This document shows positions 1 to 5,509 of a stretch of DNA of 8,114 bases, one piece after another. The DNA lies in assembly GCA_007571355.1 (NCBI GenBank), contig RKRO01000542.1, positions 1-8,114 on the forward strand, written 5' to 3'. A program made the translations under genes and the position numbers. The notes beneath the pieces were generated by a model. That model was not told where the DNA came from and made no database searches. It worked only from the letters and a program-made list of their open reading frames with translations. The DNA comes from Candidatus Poribacteria bacterium (GTDB lineage: Bacteria > Poribacteria > WGA-4E > WGA-3G). The number at the start of each line of letters is the position of its first letter. Position 1 is the first letter of the stretch.

Positions 1-1
1 A

Positions 2-118
2 AATTCGGGAGATGGGCGTTCTGCGTCTGCCATGATCCGCGGCACTTGGCACACCAATTGGCACAACAGGTCGGGGAACAGTCTGTTTGAGGGGAAACTT
101 ACGGATCCGACACTATGA
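2..118 (+). CDS. Possible C-terminal end of an unidentified protein, cut by the window's left edge
   Basis: A frame is open from the left edge for 38 codons and stops at TGA (116-118). The peptide is Trp/His/Asn-rich in its middle (W-H-T-N-W-H-N) and ends D-P-T-L. I do not recognise the family. The frame is short enough to be open by chance. In its favour, it would be convergent with the minus-strand ASPIC gene, and a GC-rich hairpin begins 2 nt after its stop. If real, it would be the only gene here that ends in TGA. Confidence 0.25.
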   Translation, partial: NSGDGRSASAMIRGTWHTNWHNRSGNSLFEGKLTDPTL

Positions 119-119
119 G

Positions 120-137
120 CGAGGCGTTTGCCCCTCG
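120..137. terminator. Hairpin between convergent gene ends, possible bidirectional terminator
   Basis: A 5-bp stem CGAGG/CCTCG encloses an 8-nt loop that can itself pair partly (GGC/GCC). It lies 8 nt beyond the stop of the ASPIC gene on the minus strand and just after the possible gene end on the plus strand. No U-run follows on either strand, so it is a weak intrinsic terminator at best. Confidence 0.3.
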
Positions 138-145
138 GTTGTGAT

Positions 146-1852
146 CTAATTCCGACGATTTTCGGTGATATGGATGATATTGTTTAGAGGACTTTCGGTT
201 TTAGAAAACTCTATCGTTTGGAGGTGTCCACTTAGCCATTGGACTTTAATGGACTGGATTGCCTCTTGTGTACCGATACCGAAGAGAAGCGTGGGATCGC
301 TACCGGAGGCGTAGCTGCCGCCACAGGTTGCCTCTTTAAACTGTGTCTTTTCGTTTGTGTGGACCCAGACTTTTGCGCCGATGCCGTCGCGGTTGCTTTC
401 AGTGCCGATGAGTCGGATTTTCACCCCGTTGTTTTTTGTGTGAGAGTCGTTTCGCAATAGTGCTGGGGCTTCGCCACAAGATGTAACGAGGATATCCACT
501 GCCCCATCGTTGTTGTAATCGCCGATGGCTACGCCCCGGGCGACAACTGGACGCTTGAAAAAAGTGCCTGCTGTCTCGGAGAGGTCTCTAAATTTCCGAG
601 TGTCAGTTCTGCCGAAAATTTGGCACTGTTGTTTGTAAGAGAGGGCGGGCGTAATCTTTGATACGTTATCCCACACGTGTCCATTCGCGACGAAAAGTTC
701 AAGGGTTCCGTCGTTGTCTGCGTCAAGGAATTGGGTGCCGAACCCGAGTTGCGAGAAACTCGGATCGGCAAGTCCGGCTTCAAAAGAGGTCATTGTATAG
801 AAGCCGTCGCTGTCGTTGTGAAAGAGGCTGTTAATTTCCAAGGAAAAATTTGTTATGAAGATGTCGGCACGTCCATCGTTATCGTAATCGCCGGTGGCGA
901 TCCCCATAGAGGCGGTTGCGCGCCCTTCTGAATTGTAGGCGACTCCCGCCTCTATGGCGACATCTGTGAAAGTGTCATCGCCGTTGTTCCGGTAGAGAAA
1001 ATCGGGAACAGCGTCGTTAGCAACGAAGATGTCAGGGTAACTGTCATCGTTATAATCTATAAAGAGTGTGCCCAATCCTTTACCCGCGTTGTGTAGTCCC
1101 GTGCGGGCCGTGACATCTGTGAAAGTTCCGTCGCCGTTGTTCCTATAAAGTGTATCGTGTGCCCCTGGATATTCGTGTGGTCCGCAGTAGATATGAACGC
1201 CTTGTAAAAAACAGGCGTGAGCGGTTTCTATCTGGTAATCCAAGTAGTTTGCAACATAGAGATCAAGGTGGCCATCCAGATTATAGTCGCCGAAAGTTGC
1301 GCTGACGCTCCAATTCCCGTCGCCTACACTTGCATGAGATGTAACGTCTGTGAAGGTGCCGTCGCCATTGTTCCGATACAACTGGTTTCTGCCGAAGTTA
1401 GTGAGGTAGAGATCAGCGTCCCCATCGTTGTCGTAATCTGCGGAGATGCATCCCATGCCGTACCCGTGATTTTGTTGCAGCCCTGCTTCCGCAGTCACAT
1501 CAGTAAACGTCCCATCCCCGTTGTTCTGGTAAAGCAGGTCTGCGTGATTCACATGTCTGGCGGATTGAGCATCGCTGCTGAGGGTACCGCTATTGACGAG
1601 GTAGATATCGAGATGTCCGTCGTTGTTGTAGTCGAAGAAGAGTCCGCCAGCCCCCATCGTTTCAGGTAAGTATTTCTGTTTAGATGCGCCGTTGGTATGT
1701 TTAAAATGAATACCGGCTGCGTGTGTCTGGTCAGTGAAGCGGAGTGTTGCTTCGGCGGCGTTCAGCGGCGTGCCATCATTAGCGAGTATGCAGCAAATAA
1801 GTAAGAAGGTTTTTGTTATCGGATGGAGCGAGAGACAACAGTGATTTTTCAA
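146..1852 (-). CDS. Secreted FG-GAP/VCBS beta-propeller protein with C-terminal ASPIC/UnbV domain (CRTAC1-like)
   Basis: This 568-residue protein probably acts outside the cytoplasm in calcium-dependent binding; no catalytic role is evident. The N-terminus has a basic/polar start and a hydrophobic core (T-F-L-L-I-C-C-I-L-A, about residues 15-24), consistent with a Sec signal peptide. No lipobox is visible. Seven calcium-loop motifs of the D-x-(D/N)-x-D-G type start near residues 74, 139, 189, 267 (degenerate), 322, 377 and 445, as expected for an integrin-alpha-like propeller of seven FG-GAP blades. Residues about 477-550 match ASPIC/UnbV (R-D-G-I-G-A-K-V, then L-L-F-G-I-G and V-Q-W-L-S-G). 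The start is TTG at 1852; an in-frame TAA lies 30 nt upstream and the next Met is at residue 66, inside the propeller. The Shine-Dalgarno match is weak (A-C-G-G-A, 3-4 nt away). The family is certain; the biological role is unknown. Confidence 0.9.
   Translation of the reverse strand: MKNHCCLSLHPITKTFLLICCILANDGTPLNAAEATLRFTDQTHAAGIHFKHTNGASKQKYLPETMGAGGLFFDYNNDGHLDIYLVNSGTLSSDAQSARHVNHADLLYQNNGDGTFTDVTAEAGLQQNHGYGMGCISADYDNDGDADLYLTNFGRNQLYRNNGDGTFTDVTSHASVGDGNWSVSATFGDYNLDGHLDLYVANYLDYQIETAHACFLQGVHIYCGPHEYPGAHDTLYRNNGDGTFTDVTARTGLHNAGKGLGTLFIDYNDDSYPDIFVANDAVPDFLYRNNGDDTFTDVAIEAGVAYNSEGRATASMGIATGDYDNDGRADIFITNFSLEINSLFHNDSDGFYTMTSFEAGLADPSFSQLGFGTQFLDADNDGTLELFVANGHVWDNVSKITPALSYKQQCQIFGRTDTRKFRDLSETAGTFFKRPVVARGVAIGDYNNDGAVDILVTSCGEAPALLRNDSHTKNNGVKIRLIGTESNRDGIGAKVWVHTNEKTQFKEATCGGSYASGSDPTLLFGIGTQEAIQSIKVQWLSGHLQTIEFSKTESPLNNIIHITENRRN
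959..1525 (-). repeat. Four coding repeats of an N-N-G-D-G-T-F-T-D-V-T unit
   Basis: Within the propeller gene, about 33-nt units encoding N-N-G-D-G-T-F-T-D-V-T recur at roughly 1493-1525, 1340-1372, 1109-1141 and 959-988. The last is degenerate (G-D-D, ending V-A). They are nearly identical at DNA level and form the strand between successive FG-GAP blades. They reflect duplication of the protein repeat, not a mobile element. Confidence 0.75.
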
Positions 1853-1880
1853 TTTTCCGTATATCCCGCGTGGTAGGCAT

Positions 1881-1914
1881 TAAAAAGAAAGGCATCCAGT
1901 GAGTGGATGCCTTT
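1881..1914 (-). terminator. Intrinsic terminator after the CBM-like gene
   Basis: Read on the minus strand, a perfect 11-bp stem (AAAGGCATCCA / TGGATGCCTTT) with a 5-nt loop (CTCAC) is followed by CTTTTT. It begins 15 nt after the TAA of the CBM-like gene. This is a textbook rho-independent terminator. It ends only about 28 nt before the TTG start of the ASPIC gene. Confidence 0.9.
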
Positions 1915-1929
1915 AAGCGTTTGTTTGAC

Positions 1930-2634
1930 TTAGAATCCGCTTTTGAGCGTGCCCCAGGTTGTTGTGAGTTTGTTTTGGGGTTCGACGGCTGTCTGCGGAT
2001 CGGTTTCGTTGGGATCGAATTCAATATCTGTTGTCGCGAAAATTTGGTCAATGTATGTTCCGTCTTCGCGATGCACGAGGTGCAGTGTGTGCTCGCCAGC
2101 GGACAAATTCACCGGAACCGGATCATCGCCGTGCTGGACAAGTTCCGTTCCCTCAAAAGGACCGTCCCGCGTATTCAACCGGAACCAGACCCAATCAGTC
2201 GTATAGTTCTCGCGGAGTGCCTGTTGTTCATAGAAATCCCAGATATTTATAGTGGCGTTATTCGTAGAGAGTGCCTCAGCATCATCAATGTCAAACGCCC
2301 AGTAGATGGAATTGTCGGCAACTGACGGCGCGATCACGCGTCCCCAGAAGTGCCAATTGTCCAGTTCGACTGAGAAATTATATTTCACCCATGCATTCCC
2401 ATCATTTCCAACACCATTCGGTGAACCGATGAATGCGTCACCGGATGCTTCCGCGACGGTGTAATTGTCTACACCTTCAGCGGCGTTGCCGGGCTGGTCA
2501 GAGGGTGCTTCAAAAATTTCAAATTTGTCACCGCTGATGGCATCATAGTTCTCTGCCTCCCAGCTGATATATTTTTGCGCGAATGCGGGTGAAACAGTAA
2601 GGCTTAGTACTGTTAGTAAAATGAGAATTCGCAT
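1930..2634 (-). CDS. Secreted CBM6/CBM35-like beta-sandwich protein of unknown function
   Basis: The 234-residue product begins with a clear Sec signal peptide: M-R-I-L-I-L-L-T-V-L core, likely cleaved after A-F-A at residue 19. The mature part starts with the W-E-A-E-N motif common at the N-terminus of CBM6/CBM35-type carbohydrate-binding modules. It ends with an aGeHtL...R-E-D-G-T-Y-I-D-Q-I-F-A-T-T-D pattern typical of the last strands of that fold. No catalytic domain is present, so it is probably a small exported binding protein; the ligand is unknown. I chose ATG at 2634 over an in-frame TTG at 2640 because A-A-G-G-A-A-G sits 6 nt before the ATG, whereas it would abut the TTG. A private promoter precedes it and a strong terminator follows, so it is probably transcribed alone. 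Confidence 0.75.
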   Translation of the reverse strand: MRILILLTVLSLTVSPAFAQKYISWEAENYDAISGDKFEIFEAPSDQPGNAAEGVDNYTVAEASGDAFIGSPNGVGNDGNAWVKYNFSVELDNWHFWGRVIAPSVADNSIYWAFDIDDAEALSTNNATINIWDFYEQQALRENYTTDWVWFRLNTRDGPFEGTELVQHGDDPVPVNLSAGEHTLHLVHREDGTYIDQIFATTDIEFDPNETDPQTAVEPQNKLTTTWGTLKSGF

Positions 2635-2666
2635 TAACAACTTCCTTAAAAAATTAGATTGAGAGT

Positions 2667-2675
2667 ATTATAGCA
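2667..2675 (-). promoter_or_regulatory. Extended -10 promoter for the CBM-like gene
   Basis: On the minus strand TGC-TATAAT (TATAAT at 2672-2667) lies 32 nt before the ATG. It has the extended -10 TGn and a perfect -10 hexamer but no good -35 box at 16-18 nt spacing. Transcription would start near 2660, giving a short leader that contains the A-A-G-G-A-A-G ribosome site. Confidence 0.6.
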
Positions 2676-2685
2676 GAACAGAGAG

Positions 2686-2701
2686 AAAAGTGGACACTTT
2701 T
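2686..2701. repeat. Perfect inverted repeat AAAAGTG-GA-CACTTTT
   Basis: A 16-bp perfect palindrome of two 7-bp arms around GA. It lies where the -35 element of the CBM-gene promoter would be and 34 nt after the stop of the zinc-ribbon gene. It could be an operator, or a weak terminator of the upstream minus-strand genes: A-rich and T-rich arms with a 4-nt loop if the innermost pair opens, followed on the minus strand by CTCTCT. The sequence does not decide between these. Confidence 0.5.
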
Positions 2702-2735
2702 TTCCAACCTCTCAGTTGCTCTTCTTGATTCCAAT

Positions 2736-2978
2736 CTACATCAGTGCATCTTCAACTTCTTCAGGAAGTTCCACTGTGTTTGGGTCAACATCGATCGGGT
2801 ATTCAGTGCCGTATGCTTCCACAAGATCCTCGAAGGCGACGTTATCTACACGTTCCAGGTCGTCGCCGGGGTGGACAAGCCATACGCCGTAGCAGCTGTC
2901 ACAACTGACGAGGTCTACGTCGTTTTGTTCAATCGGAAACTGCGTCAGTGGATTGTTACAATCCGGACAAGGTAGCAT
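2736..2978 (-). CDS. Highly acidic zinc-ribbon miniprotein (80 aa)
   Basis: Residues 4-29 form a treble-clef or ribbon-type zinc site (C4-x2-C7 ... C26-x2-C29, then Y-G-V-W-L), resembling the zf-TFIIB family of small zinc ribbons. The rest is acidic: about 20 Asp/Glu against one Arg and no Lys in the whole protein. The start is well supported by A-A-G-G-A-G-G 7 nt before ATG. The gene begins 46 nt after the rhodanese-E1 gene on the same strand with no terminator between, so the two are probably co-transcribed. The C-terminus is D-A-L-M, not Gly-Gly, so it is not a ThiS/MoaD-type carrier. Size, acidity and zinc ribbon vaguely recall the LysW carrier, but the LysW C-terminal signature is absent. 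Its function is unknown; a partner or accessory protein of the neighbouring sulfur enzyme is an inference from position only. Confidence 0.8.
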   Translation of the reverse strand: MLPCPDCNNPLTQFPIEQNDVDLVSCDSCYGVWLVHPGDDLERVDNVAFEDLVEAYGTEYPIDVDPNTVELPEEVEDALM

Positions 2979-3024
2979 GTGTATTCCTCCTTAGTGTCGT
3001 TTCGATCTCGCGATCAAGTGTAGG

Positions 3025-4212
3025 TTAATCGGCAGCAGGCTCGAAGGTTTCTGGATTCTCCGCCGCTGCGTCGTAATCCTCAATCAGTTTTGTAATAACA
3101 GGGGTCTCACCGCAGAGCGGGCAGTTTTCATCTCTATTAATTTTCATTTCACGATACGTCATGCCGAGGGCTTCGTAGAGGATAAGCCTACCGATAAGCG
3201 GTTCACCGATACCGATAATATATTTAATGGCTTCGGTTGCCATCATGACACCAATTACGCCTGGGAGCACGCCCAGTACACCGGCTTCACTTCAGCTGGG
3301 TACCATGCCCGGGGGTGGGGGTGTCGGGTACATGCATCGGTAGCAGGGGCCTTCGTGCGGTTTAAAGAGCGAGACCTGCCCCTCAAATTGAAAGATACTA
3401 CCGTGAACGATCGGTTTATTCATGAGTACAGCGGCATCGTTGACGAGGTAACGGGTGGCGAAGTTATCACACCCATCAACAATCAGATCATATTCTGAGA
3501 AGATTTCTTCAACATTGTCGGCAGTCAGACGGAGGTTATACGGTGTTATATCAATGTCTGGATTTAGCGACTTAATTGTTGTCGTTGCGGATTGAACTTT
3601 TGGCGTACCGACTGCTTCTGTGCGGTGGAGTATCTGCCGTTGTAGATTGCTTAATTCAACGACATCGGAATCGATAATACCGAGATGTCCAACCCCGGCA
3701 GCCCCCAGATACACGCCTGCGGGTGAACCTAAGCCGCCGGCACCGACCATCAAGACTTTGGCATTAAGTAGTTTCGCTTGTCCCTGTTCACCGACTTCGG
3801 TCAGCATAAAATGTCGGCTATAACGATCGAGTTGCTCATGCGTCATCGGTTTATCTTGTACGGTAGGGTAGCCTGCGGTCATCCAATCCCGATACCCCCC
3901 GGCAAGGGAAACTGTATCTGTGTATCCCATTTCACGGAGCGACTTCGCAGCGAGGAGTGAGCGGAGTCCTGCTGCACAATAGACAACAACCTTTTGGTCA
4001 CGATCAGGAATATAGTTTTCAACGGAAAATTCGAGCATTCCGCGTGTTACGTGGACAGCGTTCGGGATGTAACCGGCGCGATATTCGTCTTCATCGCGAA
4101 CATCAAGTAACACGAAATCGCTGTCTTTTTCTTGTTCGGCTTTTACTTCGTCGACGGTTACCTCTGGAATTTCTGTTTTGGCTTCTTCGACGATTTGCCT
4201 GTAAGATTTCAT
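3025..4212 (-). CDS. Rhodanese-ThiF/MoeB fusion with in-frame TGA, candidate selenoprotein (Sec307)
   Basis: Read through the TGA at 3292-3294, the product has 395 residues. Residues 1-115 are a rhodanese domain with active-site loop C79-A-A-G-L-R-S. Residues about 124-370 are a ThiF/MoeB-type E1 domain with nucleotide-binding G-A-G-G-L-G-S-P (157-164), D-S-D-V-V-E-L-S-N-L-Q-R-Q (181-193) and D-G-C-D-N-F-A-T-R (246-254). Zinc ligands are C290/C293 and C364/C367. Such enzymes adenylate the Gly-Gly end of a sulfur carrier (MoaD, ThiS, Urm1 type), and the rhodanese supplies persulfide sulfur. The TGA replaces the conserved crossover-loop cysteine (P-x-C-x-E-A-G in homologues). All 88 codons after it stay in frame and conserved, and a SECIS-like hairpin follows. 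Domain order is the reverse of MOCS3/Uba4, where rhodanese is C-terminal. The start has A-G-G-A-G 8 nt before ATG. If the TGA were a true stop, the protein would lose this residue and half the zinc site. No carrier gene is in the window, so molybdopterin versus thiamine versus other use is undecided. Confidence 0.85.
3251..3294 (-). promoter_or_regulatory. Candidate bacterial SECIS element with its UGA codon
   Basis: The UGA is 3294-3292. Twenty nt after it begins the apical loop CGUGCU (3271-3266), closed by CUGGG/CCCAG (3276-3272 with 3265-3261). Below it UAC can pair with GUA (3278-3276 with 3258-3256, bulging GGC, as an alternative to the last C-G pair), and CCGG with UUGG (3284-3281 with 3254-3251). 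A loop of 3-14 nt with G in the first two positions, at least 4 upper base pairs and 16-37 nt spacing is the bacterial SECIS rule as I recall it; all are met. The stem overlaps codons for G-V-L-G-V-L-P-G, which is conserved in Cys homologues too, so pairing alone is not proof. Confidence 0.6.
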
Positions 4213-4219
4213 AAGATTT

Positions 4220-4232
4220 TCTCCTGAGGAGA
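4220..4232 (-). promoter_or_regulatory. Hairpin covering the ribosome site of the rhodanese-E1 gene
   Basis: On the minus strand UCUCC-UCA-GGAGA forms a 5-bp stem with a 3-nt loop. The 3' arm contains the G-G-A-G of the Shine-Dalgarno sequence, so the hairpin could hide the ribosome site. It is short, and the arms may simply be a pyrimidine run beside a normal ribosome site. Confidence 0.35.
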
Positions 4233-4298
4233 GAGAATATGAAGATAATGGATTTTCATATCCTTGTTGCGTGAGTTTTAGCCTTTTGCGCTTGCAAA

Positions 4299-4327
4299 AT
4301 TATAGCATAGGTGCGTGATATTGTCAA
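4299..4327 (-). promoter_or_regulatory. Consensus sigma70-type promoter for the rhodanese-E1 gene
   Basis: Minus strand: TTGACA (4327-4322), 17-nt spacer, TATAAT (4304-4299). Both hexamers are perfect and the spacing is optimal. Predicted transcription start is near 4292, giving a leader of about 80 nt before the ATG at 4212. The zinc-ribbon gene is likely on the same transcript. Confidence 0.9.
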
Positions 4328-4479
4328 TGTTTTATTTTTCGCTATCGTTGCCGATAAATTAAGCGTTCTTGCGTATGCAACAAGCGGAAATCCGCCTATC
4401 GCTACTATCCTAATGAACGATACGACTATCTGACAGGATTTCTGTTCAAGGAAAGATTACGTCAGCATAAAAGGAACAT

Positions 4480-4509
4480 TTGACAAGCAGACCATGGACG
4501 TGCTAAAAT
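4480..4509 (+). promoter_or_regulatory. Sigma70-type promoter for the PHP-GT9-HAD genes
   Basis: TTGACA (4480-4485), 18-nt spacer, TAAAAT (4504-4509). Start predicted near 4516, about 85 nt before the PHP gene ATG. No comparable promoter is evident before the next two genes, so it may drive all three. Confidence 0.7.
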
Positions 4510-4601
4510 TAAAGTGGGCGCGCGAAGTATTCCAACAAATGGATAAGGCAGTATCACCTAACCGCCCGAACAAATCATTACGGAACTAAGGAGTCATCAA
4601 A

Positions 4602-5477
4602 ATGTTCAACGCAAACCCTTTCCAGCAACCCGGGCAGTGGTATCGAGGAAATACACATAGCCATAGCACGGAATCCGATGGGAAACTTTCCATGTCGGAC
4701 CGGTTCGGAGCGTACCGTGAAGCAGGTTACGACTTCCTCGTACTTACAGATCACCGCAAGGTTAACGATGTGAGTGCTTACAGTACATCAGACTTTTTAG
4801 CAATATCAGGGAGTGAAGTTCATCCGTCGAACCCTTATGGCGGTGCGACGTATCATTTCGTAGCGATTAATATCCATGAAGCCATTAATTGTGCCAAAAT
4901 GCACCCGAACGCAGTGATTGAAGAGATTAAAGCACAGGGCGGTGAGGCTGTCTTGTGTCATCCGTATTGGTGCGGACATACGATTTCGGATTATCTGCCG
5001 TTACGGGGTTATTTTGCCGTTGAGGTTTATAACGACACCTGTATGGGTATCGGCAAAGGCTTTTCAGAGCAGGCGTGGGATGATCTGCTTGACAGAGGCG
5101 GCCCCGTTCTCGGTATCGCTTCGGATGATGCACACGGTACAGAACACGACTGCTTCCACGGCTGGATTATGGTCAAAGCGCAGGAATTGACGCTTGATAA
5201 TATTATGGAAGCACTCCGGACAGGCGCGTTTTATTCTACACTTGGCCCCGAAATTGTGGATATGACGTTAGAGGGCAAAGCGGTGACGGTTAAGTGTTCG
5301 CCAGCACAATCAATTGTTTTTAAAGCGGAGTGCAGTCGCGGTCAGCGGGTTCTGCCATCGGACGGTGAACTCCTGACTGAGGCGACCTATAGCATTCCAT
5401 CAGGCGTGAAATATGTTCGGGTTGAAATAACGGACGAAAGCGGAAAAAAAGCTTGGTCAAACCCATTCTTTTTCTAA
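4602..5477 (+). CDS. PHP-domain metal-dependent phosphoesterase family protein
   Basis: This 291-residue, probably cytoplasmic protein (no signal peptide) belongs to the PHP superfamily, whose members hydrolyse phosphoesters with a cluster of divalent metals. Motifs in order are H19-S-H21 with D26, L-T-D50-H51, G-S-E72-V-H74, a conserved-looking H85, C-H120-P and S-D175-D-A-H178-G. These are the expected metal ligands. After about residue 215 there is a C-terminal beta-rich tail of about 75 residues (ending W-S-N-P-F-F-F), a PHP-associated extension seen in stand-alone members. Translation starts at ATG with A-A-G-G-A-G 8 nt upstream. The GT9 gene follows after 32 nt. The substrate cannot be told from sequence; the neighbours hint at cell-surface sugar metabolism, which is weak inference. 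Confidence 0.88.
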   Translation: MFNANPFQQPGQWYRGNTHSHSTESDGKLSMSDRFGAYREAGYDFLVLTDHRKVNDVSAYSTSDFLAISGSEVHPSNPYGGATYHFVAINIHEAINCAKMHPNAVIEEIKAQGGEAVLCHPYWCGHTISDYLPLRGYFAVEVYNDTCMGIGKGFSEQAWDDLLDRGGPVLGIASDDAHGTEHDCFHGWIMVKAQELTLDNIMEALRTGAFYSTLGPEIVDMTLEGKAVTVKCSPAQSIVFKAECSRGQRVLPSDGELLTEATYSIPSGVKYVRVEITDESGKKAWSNPFFF

Positions 5478-5509
5478 AGCAGCTTTTTTGTGTGCTTTGC
5501 AGCCTATGA

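Larger units (their letters stand above)
4213..4601. other. Divergent intergenic region
   Basis: No gene is seen in these 389 bp. They hold a promoter and leader for the rhodanese-E1 gene (minus), a promoter and leader for the PHP gene (plus), and, between them, about 150 bp with only a small hairpin (GCGGA-AA-TCCGC, 4384-4395). I see no riboswitch consensus; a TPP riboswitch core, which would suit a thiamine role, is not apparent in the roughly 80-nt minus-strand leader. Confidence 0.7.

Noticed and set aside
1217..1669. Plus-strand open frame of 150 codons opposite the FG-GAP gene, with similar ones at 239-460 and 677-931
   Set aside because: These are antisense shadows of the repetitive FG-GAP coding sequence; no recognisable motifs or ribosome sites.
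1779..2051. Minus-strand 90-codon frame spanning the terminator between the CBM-like and ASPIC genes
   Set aside because: It overlaps both genes in another frame and runs through the terminator hairpin; no domain and no export signal.
2736..2978. Zinc-ribbon protein as a ThiS/MoaD/Urm1 or LysW-type carrier activated by the E1
   Set aside because: The C-terminus is D-A-L-M with no Gly-Gly and no LysW-type E-D-W-G-E end.
3025..3270. A separate 81-residue gene starting at a GTG at 3270
   Set aside because: It has no ribosome site, starts inside the conserved G-V-L-G-V-L-P-G motif, and is plainly the C-terminal end of the E1 domain in the same frame as 4212-3292.
3292..4212. Rhodanese-E1 gene called as a pseudogene with a premature stop
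   Set aside because: Not excluded, but less likely: a single lesion, exactly at the Cys position, with intact coding on both sides, a consensus promoter, good ribosome site and a SECIS-like fold.
4213..4292. TPP or molybdenum-cofactor riboswitch in the leader of the rhodanese-E1 gene
   Set aside because: The leader is only about 80 nt and I cannot find the conserved core of either class.
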